From positions 1 through 56,946 of the forward strand of contig JAAEMP010000199.1 of NCBI GenBank assembly GCA_024225445.1: 56,946 nucleotides of DNA, read 5' to 3'. The translations under genes and the position numbers were made by a program. The notes beneath the pieces were generated by a model. It worked only from the letters and a program-made list of their open reading frames with translations, was not told where the DNA came from and did no database searches. This DNA is from Hyphomicrobiales bacterium. Lineage in GTDB: Bacteria > Pseudomonadota > Alphaproteobacteria > Rhizobiales > Rhizobiaceae. Position 1 is the first letter of the stretch; each line of letters opens with the position of its first letter. Positions 48,113 to 56,838 of this stretch are shown piece by piece.

Positions 48113-48982
48113 ATGTTTTGCCATTATATGCATTGTTATCAAATTATCCTACCGGAAGAATGTATATTGAGTTTTCACCAGGAAAATCAACCAGGTTCGC
48201 GTGCTGCCAGGAATCTTTTGAAGTTTGCTCGCAAGGGCCTTATTTTTCCTGCGGTGAAAATCATCAATTTTCTGGTACCGCCACGATGCGTCAATTGCAA
48301 TCAGCTTTCCACCATGCAATCCGGCATCTGTGCCGATTGCTGGAAACTGGTACGGTTTATCGAGCGACCCTATTGCGAAATTATGGGAACGCCGTTTTCC
48401 ATCGATTTGGGAGCTGGCGCAATTTCCACCGAAGCGATGGCACATCCACCACCCTTTGCCAGATTACGTTCCGCCGTACTTTATGATGACGTCGCCCGAC
48501 ACCTGGTTTCCCGGTTCAAATTTTCCGATCGAAACGATCTTGCACCTTTCATCGCCAATACAATGATACGGGCAGGCAGGGAACTGATAGATGATGCCGA
48601 TATGATTATCCCCCTGCCACTGCACAGAAGAAGATTGTTTTCCAGAAGGTTCAACCAGTCTGCAGAGCTCGCCAGGATAATTTCCGCCCGATGCGAAACT
48701 GACAAAGCCGGTATCCCGTGCAATCCGATGGCCCTGTCGAGAATACGAAATACCAGACAACAAATTGGCCTGACACTGGATGGGCGCAGCAGAAACGTTT
48801 CCGGGGCGTTCATGGTTCCGCCAAAATTGCGCCCGGAAATATCCGGCAAACGGATATTACTGGTTGATGACGTCTATACATCGGGTGCCAGTGTCAAATC
48901 TGCGACAAAGGCGTTATTGCGTGCAGGGGCACAAATTGTTGATGTTTTAACGTTTGCAAGGGTGCATACAGACATTATATGA
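48113..48982 (+). CDS. comF: ComF family phosphoribosyltransferase-like protein (289 aa)
   Basis: Homologue of the competence protein ComF/GntX, linked to DNA uptake in transformable bacteria but widely kept in others. A zinc-finger-like CVNCNQLSTMQSGICADCW lies early and the C-terminus is a phosphoribosyltransferase fold with KRILLVDDVYTSGASV as the PRPP loop; PLPLHRRRLFSRRFNQSAELA is a ComF block. Start uncertain: 48113 and 48128 are both ATG; the longer frame to 47936 would overlap the methyltransferase gene and is rejected. grxC follows at once. Confidence 0.88.
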   Translation: MFCHYMHCYQIILPEECILSFHQENQPGSRAARNLLKFARKGLIFPAVKIINFLVPPRCVNCNQLSTMQSGICADCWKLVRFIERPYCEIMGTPFSIDLGAGAISTEAMAHPPPFARLRSAVLYDDVARHLVSRFKFSDRNDLAPFIANTMIRAGRELIDDADMIIPLPLHRRRLFSRRFNQSAELARIISARCETDKAGIPCNPMALSRIRNTRQQIGLTLDGRSRNVSGAFMVPPKLRPEISGKRILLVDDVYTSGASVKSATKALLRAGAQIVDVLTFARVHTDII

Positions 48983-49024
48983 CATATGTTCCGGACAAAT
49001 TCTAATACCATCAAGGAGACCACC

Positions 49025-49294
49025 TTGTCAGAGATCAAAATGTACACTCGCAAAATGTGTGGTTTTTGCAGCGCGGCAAAAAATCTGCTGAAATCGAAAA
49101 ATGTAGCCTTTCTTGAACTGGATGCAACGTTCAGTCCTCAACTGCGCGGTGAAATGATCGCAGAGGCAAACGGTGGTGCAACATTTCCGCAAATATTTAT
49201 TGGCAATTCCCATATAGGCGGATGCGATGATCTGTTTGCTCTGGAATCCGCCGGCAAACTGGATGCTATGTTGGTATCCGGCCCGGAACTCTGA
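49025..49294 (+). CDS. grxC: Glutaredoxin 3 (GrxC, 89 aa)
   Basis: Dithiol glutaredoxin. The active site is CGFC in KMCGFCSAAKNLL; the Gly is a common variant of the CPYC form. The cis-Pro is in ATFPQIFIGNSHIGGCDDL, the glutathione-binding part. I chose the TTG start at 49025: AAGGAG (49013-49018) lies six bases upstream, the best ribosome-binding site in this region, and the protein then starts at the usual place. The next ATG is five codons on and would cut into the first strand. Confidence 0.92.
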   Translation: MSEIKMYTRKMCGFCSAAKNLLKSKNVAFLELDATFSPQLRGEMIAEANGGATFPQIFIGNSHIGGCDDLFALESAGKLDAMLVSGPEL

Positions 49295-49322
49295 ATGGAT
49301 TTGATTTTGGAGAGCTGATTTG

Positions 49323-50165
49323 ATGCGAGTTGCCTGTATTCAAATGCGCAGCGGTATTTCGGTGAAGGATAACCTTGCTGTTCTTGCCAAGATGGTTGGC
49401 GAAGCGGCCGAACAAAATGCCACCTATGTACAAACCCCTGAAATGACGTCGGTTGTTGACCAGAACCCCAAGACACTGCTTGCCGGAATTGAAGCCGATA
49501 ACGGTTCAGACAATCAAAATCAGGTGATAGAATTTGCCGGCAATTTGGCAAAGCAACATAGAATCTGGCTGCATCTGGGTTCTGTCGCTGTAAAAATTTC
49601 GCAAACCAGGGCGGCCAATCGCGCTTTGTTGTTTTCTCCCGATGGCCGGAGGATGGCCAATTATGACAAATTGCATATGTTCGATGTAAATTTACCCAAC
49701 AATGAAACATGGCGTGAATCATCTCTTTATCAGGCAGGTGAAAAAGCAATAATTTGCAAAACCAGTGATTTTGCACTTGGCATTTCGATCTGTTATGATC
49801 TGCGCTTTCCGCACCTGTATCGCCAGTTAGCACTGGCTGGCGCACAAATTCTGTCATGTCCGGCAGCCTTTACCCGCCAAACCGGTAAAGCCCACTGGCA
49901 TTGTCTTCTACGCGCACGTGCTATAGAAAATGGTGCATTTGTAATTGCTGCGGCACAAGGCGGCAAACATCTGGACGGACGGGAAACTTACGGCCATTCA
50001 TTGATTATCAACCCCTGGGGGGAGATAATAGCAGAATTGGCACATGATAATCCGGGTGTGCTGATTTGCGATATTGATTTGACACAGGTTGAGAATGCAA
50101 GATCCAGAATTCCCAGCTTGTCCGCCAACCGTCAATTCGATACGATTACCATTCACCAGGAGTGA
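49323..50165 (+). CDS. Carbon-nitrogen hydrolase, nitrilase family (280 aa)
   Basis: Nitrilase-superfamily amidase with the Glu-Lys-Cys triad: Glu in TPEMTS, Lys in YDKLHMFDVN, Cys in ISICYDLRFPHLYR. The block HWHCLLRARAIENGAFVIAAAQGG and SLIINPWGEIIAE place it with the Nit1/Nit2-type branch, whose members deaminate damaged glutathione or omega-amides (deaminated-glutathione amidase). That function would fit its place after grxC but is inferred. ATG at 49323; GGAG lies about ten bases upstream, and a TTG one codon earlier is possible. Confidence 0.9.
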   Translation: MRVACIQMRSGISVKDNLAVLAKMVGEAAEQNATYVQTPEMTSVVDQNPKTLLAGIEADNGSDNQNQVIEFAGNLAKQHRIWLHLGSVAVKISQTRAANRALLFSPDGRRMANYDKLHMFDVNLPNNETWRESSLYQAGEKAIICKTSDFALGISICYDLRFPHLYRQLALAGAQILSCPAAFTRQTGKAHWHCLLRARAIENGAFVIAAAQGGKHLDGRETYGHSLIINPWGEIIAELAHDNPGVLICDIDLTQVENARSRIPSLSANRQFDTITIHQE

Positions 50166-50168
50166 ACA

Positions 50169-50642
50169 ATGATCAAATATTCCCTGATCTGTGACAAGCA
50201 ACATGAATTTGAAGGCTGGTTTTCCACCAGCGATGATTTTGATGCGCAAAAAAGGCGCAACCTGGTCAATTGCCCGCTATGCAATTCTTCCAACATCGCT
50301 AAAACCCTGATGGCACCATCAATATCCACCAGCAAGGCAAAAACTCCCGATCCCGTACCTGAGGTAAACAAGCCGGCAAAGGAAGCGCTGCTCACCGCAA
50401 ATGCTGATATTCCTGCTACCTTCAATGAACTGGTAAGCCAAATGCGCGATCTGCGCACCCATATTCAAAAAAACTCTGACAATGTTGGAGATAAATTTCC
50501 GGAAGAAGCCCGAAAAATCCATTATGGAGAAGTAGAAAAACGCTCAATATATGGACAGGCCAACGCCGAGGATGTCAAGGAACTGGTAGAAGAAGGCGTT
50601 GAAGTAATGCCACTGCCAATCCTGCCCGAGGACAGAAATTAG
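50169..50642 (+). CDS. DUF1178 family protein (157 aa)
   Basis: Conserved alphaproteobacterial protein of unknown function. The N-terminus (IKYSLICDKQHEFEGWFSTSDDFDAQKRRNLVNCPLCNS) has a Cys and then a CPLC pair, which suggests a zinc ribbon. The C-terminal half contains NELVSQMRDLRTHIQKNSDNVGDKFPEEARKIHYGE, the most conserved part. It starts three bases after the hydrolase stop, with AGGAG close upstream, so it is the last gene of the comF-grxC-hydrolase-DUF1178 operon. Its TAG stop starts a repeat relic. Confidence 0.88.
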   Translation: MIKYSLICDKQHEFEGWFSTSDDFDAQKRRNLVNCPLCNSSNIAKTLMAPSISTSKAKTPDPVPEVNKPAKEALLTANADIPATFNELVSQMRDLRTHIQKNSDNVGDKFPEEARKIHYGEVEKRSIYGQANAEDVKELVEEGVEVMPLPILPEDRN

Positions 50643-50677
50643 AGCACATTTGGTGAAATTTGAACCATTTGACCAAG
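50640..50677 (+). repeat. Relic end of the TAGAG repeat family at the DUF1178 stop
   Basis: From the stop codon the sequence reads TAGAGCACATTTGGTGAAAT then TTGAACCATTTGACC. It matches the right terminal repeat of the 14852-15178 element (TAGAGCACCTTTCATGAAAT and so on) at most positions over about 36 bases. No second end is seen before the M48 gene 30 bases further on, so this is a solo end or a relic. Confidence 0.65.
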
Positions 50678-50708
50678 AGGATGTTAACTAATCCGTAGCG
50701 CTGGATGT

Positions 50709-52217
50709 TTAGTCAGATACGACCTTCATCTGGAAACCTGTCGGTGGTATTTCACCCGGAGCAAGACCATTTAAAACGCGCAGCAGTCTAAGCGCATTGC
50801 CGCCATTTTTCATTTGTTTTGCCAGTGAAACCAGCGTGTCATCAGCTTTGAATTCTACTATGCGGATCTTCAGTGGGGTAAGTTTCGCCAGTTCTCTTTT
50901 GCTGAGCTTTCTGAAACTGTCGGTAATCTCGGAAGCGGTCTTTATCAATTCCGACTGCAATTGGGTATTTGTTCTGCCCGAACCGTCTGACTGGGATGAT
51001 GCAGCTATGAACCGATAGAGCTGGGTTCCAATCCGCACAACATGAATACGAAAATTCCAACCATCCGCACCGGCATTGCCACTTGCAGTTCTCAGTCCGT
51101 TAATGGTCTTCAATTCGATGCTGGAAGGATCAAGACCATTGATCCATCCACCATTCATGTACTTTTTCAGGCTGGTTGTCCTGTCAATTACTGTCGCATC
51201 AAATCTGATTGCCACATCGCCTTTTCCGGAAATCACCACCGCCTTGGTCTGGTTTTCAATCCTAAAACCCTTTGACGCCTTAAATGTTATGCCCAGACCG
51301 GAATGTGAAAACACCTGTGCGCGCACAAATCCTTCTTCCGCCGAATCTCCAAAAGCCAGACCATCAATGCCTTTCAGAAACCGCTCACGCTCGGTTTTTC
51401 CCACTCCCGGAGCACCGAAAAAACGGGCATGGCGCTTTGCCAGATCAGTACGCCTTGGTGTTGAGGGATGCGAAGACAGGAATGAAGAATCATCGAACGC
51501 TTCCAGTCCATTCTGATTTATTGTCCGAAAAGCGTGAAGGGTTTCAAGAAAACGGGCACCGGCAAACGGATCATAACCCGCTTTACCAGTCATGCGTATT
51601 CCGACAGCATCTGCCTGAAATTCTTGTTCACGGGAAAACTCCGAGAGCTTCAACTGATTAGCTGCCAGGGCAATTCGGGCCGGGGCGCTGTCCCCAAGGA
51701 CCTCTGTTGCAACCCGTTCACCAATCTCTGTGGAAGCGAGTTTTTTCTGGCGCAATGTTGCATGATTGGCCGCCACATGAGCCATCTCATGGGCAATGAC
51801 CGCCGCTATTTCTGCCGAATCATTTGCCAATGCCAATAAGCCTCTGGTAAGATACAAGTATCCACCCGGTAGAGCAAAAGCGTTAACTTTTGGAGTGTTC
51901 AAAATAGTCACACGATAAACTCTGGAAGGGTCATTTGACACGGCAACCAGTGCACCGACAATCAGCGCCAGCATTCTCTCGGCTTTCTCATTTTGATACT
52001 CACCGCCATATTTGGCTACAACCAACGGGTGCTCACGTGCCCCGATCTGCTCCTGCGGGTCTTCAGGACGTACCCAGCTTGAGGTAAACGAGCTGGATGA
52101 ATTTTTTGAAACAGGACCGCAGCTGACGATAAGAATTGAGGCAAACATCAACACACAGCCCCGAACAGAGCTCCTGATCTGACTCCAGTTATGCCGGTCT
52201 GTCGCAAAATTTCTCAT
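50709..52217 (-). CDS. M48 family metallopeptidase lipoprotein with C-terminal LysM-like domain (502 aa)
   Basis: BepA/LoiP-like periplasmic zinc protease that probably helps outer-membrane protein quality control. A lipoprotein signal peptide ends LIVSC, Cys33. The zinc motif HEMAHVAANH (about 140) with a third ligand Glu in EFSREQEFQADAVG is typical. The C-terminal part ends in a LysM-like module (TLVSLAKQMKNGGNALRLLRVLNGL). I set the start at the ATG at 52217; a TTG start at 52265 is possible. It is convergent with the DUF1178 gene. Confidence 0.88.
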   Translation of the reverse strand: MRNFATDRHNWSQIRSSVRGCVLMFASILIVSCGPVSKNSSSSFTSSWVRPEDPQEQIGAREHPLVVAKYGGEYQNEKAERMLALIVGALVAVSNDPSRVYRVTILNTPKVNAFALPGGYLYLTRGLLALANDSAEIAAVIAHEMAHVAANHATLRQKKLASTEIGERVATEVLGDSAPARIALAANQLKLSEFSREQEFQADAVGIRMTGKAGYDPFAGARFLETLHAFRTINQNGLEAFDDSSFLSSHPSTPRRTDLAKRHARFFGAPGVGKTERERFLKGIDGLAFGDSAEEGFVRAQVFSHSGLGITFKASKGFRIENQTKAVVISGKGDVAIRFDATVIDRTTSLKKYMNGGWINGLDPSSIELKTINGLRTASGNAGADGWNFRIHVVRIGTQLYRFIAASSQSDGSGRTNTQLQSELIKTASEITDSFRKLSKRELAKLTPLKIRIVEFKADDTLVSLAKQMKNGGNALRLLRVLNGLAPGEIPPTGFQMKVVSD

Positions 52218-52435
52218 TGACCGCTGAACACCGATTTGTGATTGATCCCTCGTAAGTGTTCCCAATAGTTTACACCAGTTAGCAATGCGTCACAACAATG
52301 TGGCAAAATTTTTGGTTTCTGCCAAAGGAAATTGATATTGTCTGTCTTTTCCCCCGATAAATAGGGCGAAATCATGCAATTTGCATCTAAAAGCCTGAAC
52401 CCGGTCAAACAAATCATTATCAACTTCCTTTGATA

Positions 52436-53746
52436 TTACCCATTTGGCCGACCGATGGAATAGTATTCCAACCCTTCACTGGATACTTCATCCCTGGAGT
52501 AAATATTTCTCAAATCAATGAGTATCTTGCCGCTTATCAGTTGGCTGACACGCCTCAGATCAAGAGCTCTGAACTGGTTCCATTCTGTCAAAATTACACC
52601 GGCAAAAGAATTTTCCAGGCAATCATAAGCATCTGAACAATATTCAATATTTTCAAATTCCCGCTGAGCTTCTTCCATTCCTTCAGGGTCAAATACTTTG
52701 ATTTCAGCCCCCATTTTCTGCAATTCAGGAATAATATCGATACTGGCAGAATATCGCATATCATCAGTATTTGGCTTGAATGTCAGCCCGAGTATCGAGA
52801 TGGTCTTGCCGTTGATATCTCCACCACAGGCATCGACAATCCGCTTTGCCATTGATTTCTTCCGATCATCATTTGACTTGATTACTGCATTGACAATCGA
52901 CAGGGGAGATCCAAAATCCTCTGCAGTTCTGGACAATGCCAGCGTATCTTTTGGGAAACAGGATCCTCCATAACCCGGACCGGCATTGAGAAATTTTGGA
53001 CCAATTCTGTTATCCAGTCCTATTCCTCTGGATATTTCCTGCACATTCGCACCAACCTCTTCACACAAATCAGCAATTTCATTGATGAAACTGATCTTGA
53101 CCGCCAAAAATGCATTGGCTGCATATTTGGTCAGTTCAGCGGTTTTTCGGCTGGTGATCACCATTGGTGTTTCATTGAGATAAAGCGGTCGGTACAAAAC
53201 ACGCATCTGTTCGATGGCGCGTTCACTATCTGATCCAAGTACAATACGGTCAGGACGTTTGAAATCATTGATCGCCGCCCCTTCACGCAAAAATTCCGGA
53301 TTAGATGCAACATCAAAACTGGCGTCGGGGCTGGTCTTGCGGATGATCGCCTCAACTTCATCGCCTGTACCCACCGGCACAGTGGATTTATTGACGATCA
53401 CCGTATAGCCCTTGATCATTAGCGCCAGTTCTTCTGCAGCCTGATAGACATATCTCAAATCGGCATGGCCATCACCACGACGTGTCGGCGTACCAACAGC
53501 GATGAATACGACGTCCGCTTTGCCTACTGCTTCGTTTGGATCAGAATCAAAATTGAGTCTGCCCGCCTTCACATTTGACTCTACCAGACCCTCAAGACCC
53601 GGTTCAAATATCGGCATGACACCATTTTTCAGGTTTTCAATCTTTTTTTCATCTTTATCAATACAGATGACATCATGGCCAAAATCGGCAAAACAGGCAC
53701 CTGAAACCAGTCCCACATAACCGGTACCAATCATCACTACGCGCAT
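52436..53746 (-). CDS. ugd: UDP-glucose 6-dehydrogenase (436 aa)
   Basis: NAD-dependent enzyme that makes UDP-glucuronate for surface polysaccharides or lipid modification. The NAD-binding start is VVMIGTGYVGLVSGACFADFG. The catalytic Cys is in GYGGSCFPKDTLALSRTAE, and the conserved Lys region is SFINEIADLCEEVGANV. Normal length. It stands alone, with the tRNA gene beyond its start on the other strand. No polysaccharide cluster is nearby. Confidence 0.96.
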   Translation of the reverse strand: MRVVMIGTGYVGLVSGACFADFGHDVICIDKDEKKIENLKNGVMPIFEPGLEGLVESNVKAGRLNFDSDPNEAVGKADVVFIAVGTPTRRGDGHADLRYVYQAAEELALMIKGYTVIVNKSTVPVGTGDEVEAIIRKTSPDASFDVASNPEFLREGAAINDFKRPDRIVLGSDSERAIEQMRVLYRPLYLNETPMVITSRKTAELTKYAANAFLAVKISFINEIADLCEEVGANVQEISRGIGLDNRIGPKFLNAGPGYGGSCFPKDTLALSRTAEDFGSPLSIVNAVIKSNDDRKKSMAKRIVDACGGDINGKTISILGLTFKPNTDDMRYSASIDIIPELQKMGAEIKVFDPEGMEEAQREFENIEYCSDAYDCLENSFAGVILTEWNQFRALDLRRVSQLISGKILIDLRNIYSRDEVSSEGLEYYSIGRPNG

Positions 53747-53966
53747 AACAACTCCAGTTCACAGGTCAGGTTGTGGATTATCGACTAGTATTTTTTGAGA
53801 CGGAAAATATTCCGGCTTGATCACTGATAGGATTGACTACAAGACACTTTGCGACCATGCAAGATATGTATTACAAATTTGTTGCAATTTGGCACCGCCG
53901 AATTGTCAGGTTTTGTTTGGTGATCAAATTTGATTGTTGTATTACAATCGGAATATCTGCCCAAAC

Positions 53967-54043
53967 GGCCCCGTAGCTCATCAGGATAGAGCGCAAGATT
54001 CCTAATCTTGAGGTAACAGGTTCGAGTCCTGTCGGGGTCACCA
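53967..54043 (+). tRNA. tRNA-Arg (anticodon CCT)
   Basis: A full cloverleaf can be drawn. The acceptor GGCCCCG (53967-53973) pairs with CGGGGTC, with one G-T pair. The D arm is GCTC/GAGC. The anticodon stem CAAGA/TCTTG holds the loop TTCCTAA, with anticodon CCT (Arg, AGG codons). The T arm is ACAGG-TTCGAGT-CCTGT. The 3' CCA is encoded. No integrase or direct repeat of the tRNA end was seen nearby. Short minus-strand frames over it are not genes. Confidence 0.95.
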
Positions 54044-54136
54044 GATTCGCGCATACATCACGATTGATCCGCCCAAAATTCAAAACAACCTGCAATGAAC
54101 CCTATTGGACGCGACACGCTTTAACAGCCAGGCCTG

Positions 54137-54691
54137 TTAACCGCTCTTCTTCTTGAACTGCGGCGCAGCACCATCATATTGCTTGCGTAAATTAACTACA
54201 ACGCGTCGGTTAAGCGCCTTGCATTCAAGCTCCCTGCACTTGCGCACCAGTCGTTCACTACCGTAACCTTTGACCCACATGCGATGTGGTGCCACGCCTT
54301 GTTGCGCAAGATATTCCATCACGACTTTTGCCCGTTTATCAGACAGAGCGATATTGGTGGCACTTTGTCTGGAATCATCAGCGTGCCCTTGCAACTTGAT
54401 CAGCCATTGCGGATACTTCCTCAGCCATTGTGATTGGATATCAAGCGTTTCGCGGGCCACGTCATCCAGATCATTCGATCCGGCTTTGAAATAGATGCGG
54501 CGACCAGCTTGCATGATGTAATCTTCTTCACTGCCTGGCATAATTTTCTTGAAACCGGCAGCCGGTTCATCGGTAACACCGCTGGTGCCCGGCGAGGAAA
54601 TCACCGAACGACCCGTCGTGTTGCAACCGGCCAAAGCGGAAAGGCCAATCACAACTGCAATATAGGTAGCAATCCTCGACACTTGAAGCAC
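54137..54691 (-). CDS. OmpA family lipoprotein (Pal-like, 184 aa)
   Basis: Outer-membrane lipoprotein with a peptidoglycan-binding OmpA C-terminal domain. The signal peptide ends in the lipobox ALAGC, Cys23. The OmpA domain (about 75-175) includes RIYFKAGSNDLDDVARETL, LQGHADDSRQSATNIALSDKRAKVV and GSERLV...NRRVVV. I chose the GTG at 54691 because GGGG lies six bases upstream and it gives a normal lipoprotein leader; an ATG at 54781 would overlap the next gene upstream by 59 bases. It is not in a tol-pal cluster, so it is an extra OmpA-type protein. A 7-bp hairpin straddles the stop (54121-54140). Confidence 0.87.
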   Translation of the reverse strand: MLQVSRIATYIAVVIGLSALAGCNTTGRSVISSPGTSGVTDEPAAGFKKIMPGSEEDYIMQAGRRIYFKAGSNDLDDVARETLDIQSQWLRKYPQWLIKLQGHADDSRQSATNIALSDKRAKVVMEYLAQQGVAPHRMWVKGYGSERLVRKCRELECKALNRRVVVNLRKQYDGAAPQFKKKSG

Positions 54692-54722
54692 TGTAATTCC
54701 CCGTCCCAACCCGTCTGAGTGT

Positions 54723-55376
54723 TTATATCTTGCTTTTGGCACGCTCGGCAATGTGCTCAAGTACCAGTACCGCCGTTCCAATCGGACAGCGCCTGTACAA
54801 ATCGATCACATCCTCATTCAGCATACGAATGCAACCTGAAGAGGCATCCTTCCCGATCGACCATGGTTTGGTGGTACCATGCAGTCGATAACCGGTATCA
54901 CCTGATTCATTATGTAGATAAAGCGCACGCGGTCCCAATGGATTGTCCGGGCCGCCCGGCATCATATCGGGCAGTTTCGGCTGCCGTTTTTTCATTTCCT
55001 CCGGGGGAACCCAGCGTGGCCAACGAGCCCTGCGTGCAACATTGGCTCGGCCAAACCACTGAAACCCCTCTCGGCCAACCCCAACTCCGTAGCGAATTGC
55101 CGTATTATTTTCCCAAATCATGTAGAGATAGTGATGGCGTGTATCGACGACGATCGTTCCCTGCGGCTCACTGGAAAAATATTTGACCATTTGGCGTCTC
55201 CACCGCTGATCGACGGCATCCATATTGGTTCTGCGGAATCTGTAGCCGCCATCGCTCGTCAAGCCAGAAAAATACTTAGCCGTTGTCTGTGCCAAAGCAA
55301 CACTTTTCCAGCAGATTGGCATACCAGTCGCGGTTGCCGCAACAATTGACGACTTGATGAAATTACGCCTGTCCAT
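54723..55376 (-). CDS. L,D-transpeptidase with Tat-type signal (217 aa)
   Basis: YkuD/ErfK-type enzyme that forms 3-3 cross-links in peptidoglycan or joins lipoproteins to it. The N-terminus MDRRNFIKSSIVAAT carries a twin-arginine motif (RRNFIK), so it is likely exported folded by Tat. The catalytic block is YRLHGTTKPWSIG then SSGCIRM, with His and Cys as expected. CAGAGG is close upstream of the ATG. It is 31 bases upstream of the OmpA lipoprotein gene, so both are probably co-transcribed; both act on the cell wall. Confidence 0.92.
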   Translation of the reverse strand: MDRRNFIKSSIVAATATGMPICWKSVALAQTTAKYFSGLTSDGGYRFRRTNMDAVDQRWRRQMVKYFSSEPQGTIVVDTRHHYLYMIWENNTAIRYGVGVGREGFQWFGRANVARRARWPRWVPPEEMKKRQPKLPDMMPGGPDNPLGPRALYLHNESGDTGYRLHGTTKPWSIGKDASSGCIRMLNEDVIDLYRRCPIGTAVLVLEHIAERAKSKI

Positions 55377-55390
55377 ACGATACCTCTGAG

Positions 55391-55418
55391 AAAAATGGAG
55401 GATTTATATTAATCCTCC
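55391..55418 (-). terminator. Intrinsic terminator-like hairpin after the argE-like gene
   Basis: On the minus strand GGAGGATT and AATCCTCC form a perfect 8-bp stem with a six-base loop (55397-55418), followed by ATTTTT (55391-55396). It lies about 255 bases past the argE stop but only 15 bases before the start of the L,D-transpeptidase gene. It may therefore serve both to stop read-through and as an attenuator in that gene's leader. Confidence 0.65.
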
Positions 55419-55559
55419 GACATTGATACATCGAAATATATTTTTACCAACACTTTGGTATTAATGCAAACATCAACGACGTGTGAGACAATTCTGCGAT
55501 CTATCCACATGGTTGACGATGCAATTCAAGCATCCATAACGAGCACAATTCCGGCGATT

Positions 55560-55592
55560 TAAAGGCTTTCATGGTTACATTGGATCCTTGAA
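55560..55592 (+). repeat. Weak TAGAG-family-like relic between argE and the L,D-transpeptidase
   Basis: TAAAGGCTTTCATGGTTACA and the following bases resemble the start of the repeat at 43628 (TAGAGACTTTCATGGTAGTA), sharing the word CTTTCATGGT. There is no TAG stop here and the match is partial. The rest of the 296-base gap shows only the hairpin at 55391-55418. Confidence 0.3.
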
Positions 55593-55672
55593 ATTACCCC
55601 AAAATGGCAATTTGCAAATGATACACACTGTTTTGAAAAATCTGAAAGCAGATCATTGCAACCATTTCTTGC

Positions 55673-56836
55673 TCACATCGACAATTCATCCCCCAGCCTG
55701 TCAAAAAATTTCAGACATTCGGCAATCTCGCTGATCTTGATAAACTCATCTGCTTTATGGGCACGATCGATATTTCCCGGGCCAAACACAGCGGTCGAGA
55801 TTCCCGCATTGCAAAAATGCCCGGCATCGGTCGCAAAGGAAACCACCTGTGTTGAGTTGATCCCCGTGATCTCTCCAATCAGGGCGGCGGCTTTTCCTGA
55901 TTGCTTTTCATCAAGCGCCGGTACTTTCGCAAATAGTTCTGTTGAGATATCAGCTTCTGCAAAATTACTGCGCATTTGAGGCAATAACTGATGTTTTGCA
56001 TAACTGATGATTTCCTCCAGAATCAAATCTGCATCATCATCTGGCAGCGGACGCAATTCCCAGTCAATTGAACAGGAATCGGCAACAATATTTCTCGCTG
56101 ATCCGCCGGATATTTTTCCCACATTGATGGTACAATAAGGCGGATCATAAGTACTTTCCCGCTCAGCTCTGCTGGCCAGACATTGAGACACTTCTTCCAG
56201 GTTGTTAATAAATTTTGTCGCAAATTGTATCGCATTCACTCCCTTACCCGGATCACAGGAATGGGCAGCTACTCCGATGAAATTGGTTTGCAGCTCATAG
56301 CCGCCTTTGTGGCCGGTCACAATTTTCATATCGGTCGGTTCACCGATAATTGCAATTTCCGGCTTCGGCACTGTTTTACCCATGTCACCGACCAGGACTG
56401 GCGCACCAAATCCGCCAATTTCTTCATCATAGCACATCGACAGATGAACCGGACGTTTCAGCGGTTTTGATTTCCACACAGGTATGGCCGCCAGCATACA
56501 TGCGAGAAAGCCCTTCATATCGACAGCACCACGGCCATATAACCTGTCGTCGCGCTGATTCAGGGTAAATGGATCAGAAGCCCAGTCCTGCCCGACAACC
56601 GGCACCACATCGCTATGACCATTCAGGACAACACCGCCATCGATTGATGGACCTGTCAATGCATGCAAATTGGCGCGTTCTTCGCTCTCATCAAAACTCA
56701 AATGATATTCGAGCTGCTCACCACGCAGATATTCTTCTACATAACTGATAAAATCCAGGTTGGGCCGTGCCGAGATGGTTTCAAATCCAACCAGTTTTTG
56801 CAGAATTTCTATGGCTTTGGCGGTTGTTGATTCCAC
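55673..56836 (-). CDS. argE: M20 family deacetylase, ArgE-like (acetylornithine deacetylase, 387 aa)
   Basis: Zinc-dependent M20 amidohydrolase. Metal-binding residues are in LNGHSDVVPV, GAVDMKGFLA and CYDEEIGGFGAP; the C-terminal catalytic part ends with ATDAGHFCNAGISTAVFGPG. It matches acetylornithine deacetylase best, but with argJ in the same genome and an M24 peptidase gene just upstream, another acylated amino acid is possible (DoeB-type enzymes pair with an M24-like DoeA). It starts with GTG at 56836, two bases after the upstream stop, so the two are coupled. Confidence 0.87.
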   Translation of the reverse strand: MESTTAKAIEILQKLVGFETISARPNLDFISYVEEYLRGEQLEYHLSFDESEERANLHALTGPSIDGGVVLNGHSDVVPVVGQDWASDPFTLNQRDDRLYGRGAVDMKGFLACMLAAIPVWKSKPLKRPVHLSMCYDEEIGGFGAPVLVGDMGKTVPKPEIAIIGEPTDMKIVTGHKGGYELQTNFIGVAAHSCDPGKGVNAIQFATKFINNLEEVSQCLASRAERESTYDPPYCTINVGKISGGSARNIVADSCSIDWELRPLPDDDADLILEEIISYAKHQLLPQMRSNFAEADISTELFAKVPALDEKQSGKAAALIGEITGINSTQVVSFATDAGHFCNAGISTAVFGPGNIDRAHKADEFIKISEIAECLKFFDRLGDELSM

Positions 56837-56838
56837 TG

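Noticed and set aside
53821-54095. Two minus-strand frames over the tRNA-Arg gene
   Set aside because: The products (DRTRTCYLKIRN type) are the well-known false frames antisense to tRNA genes.
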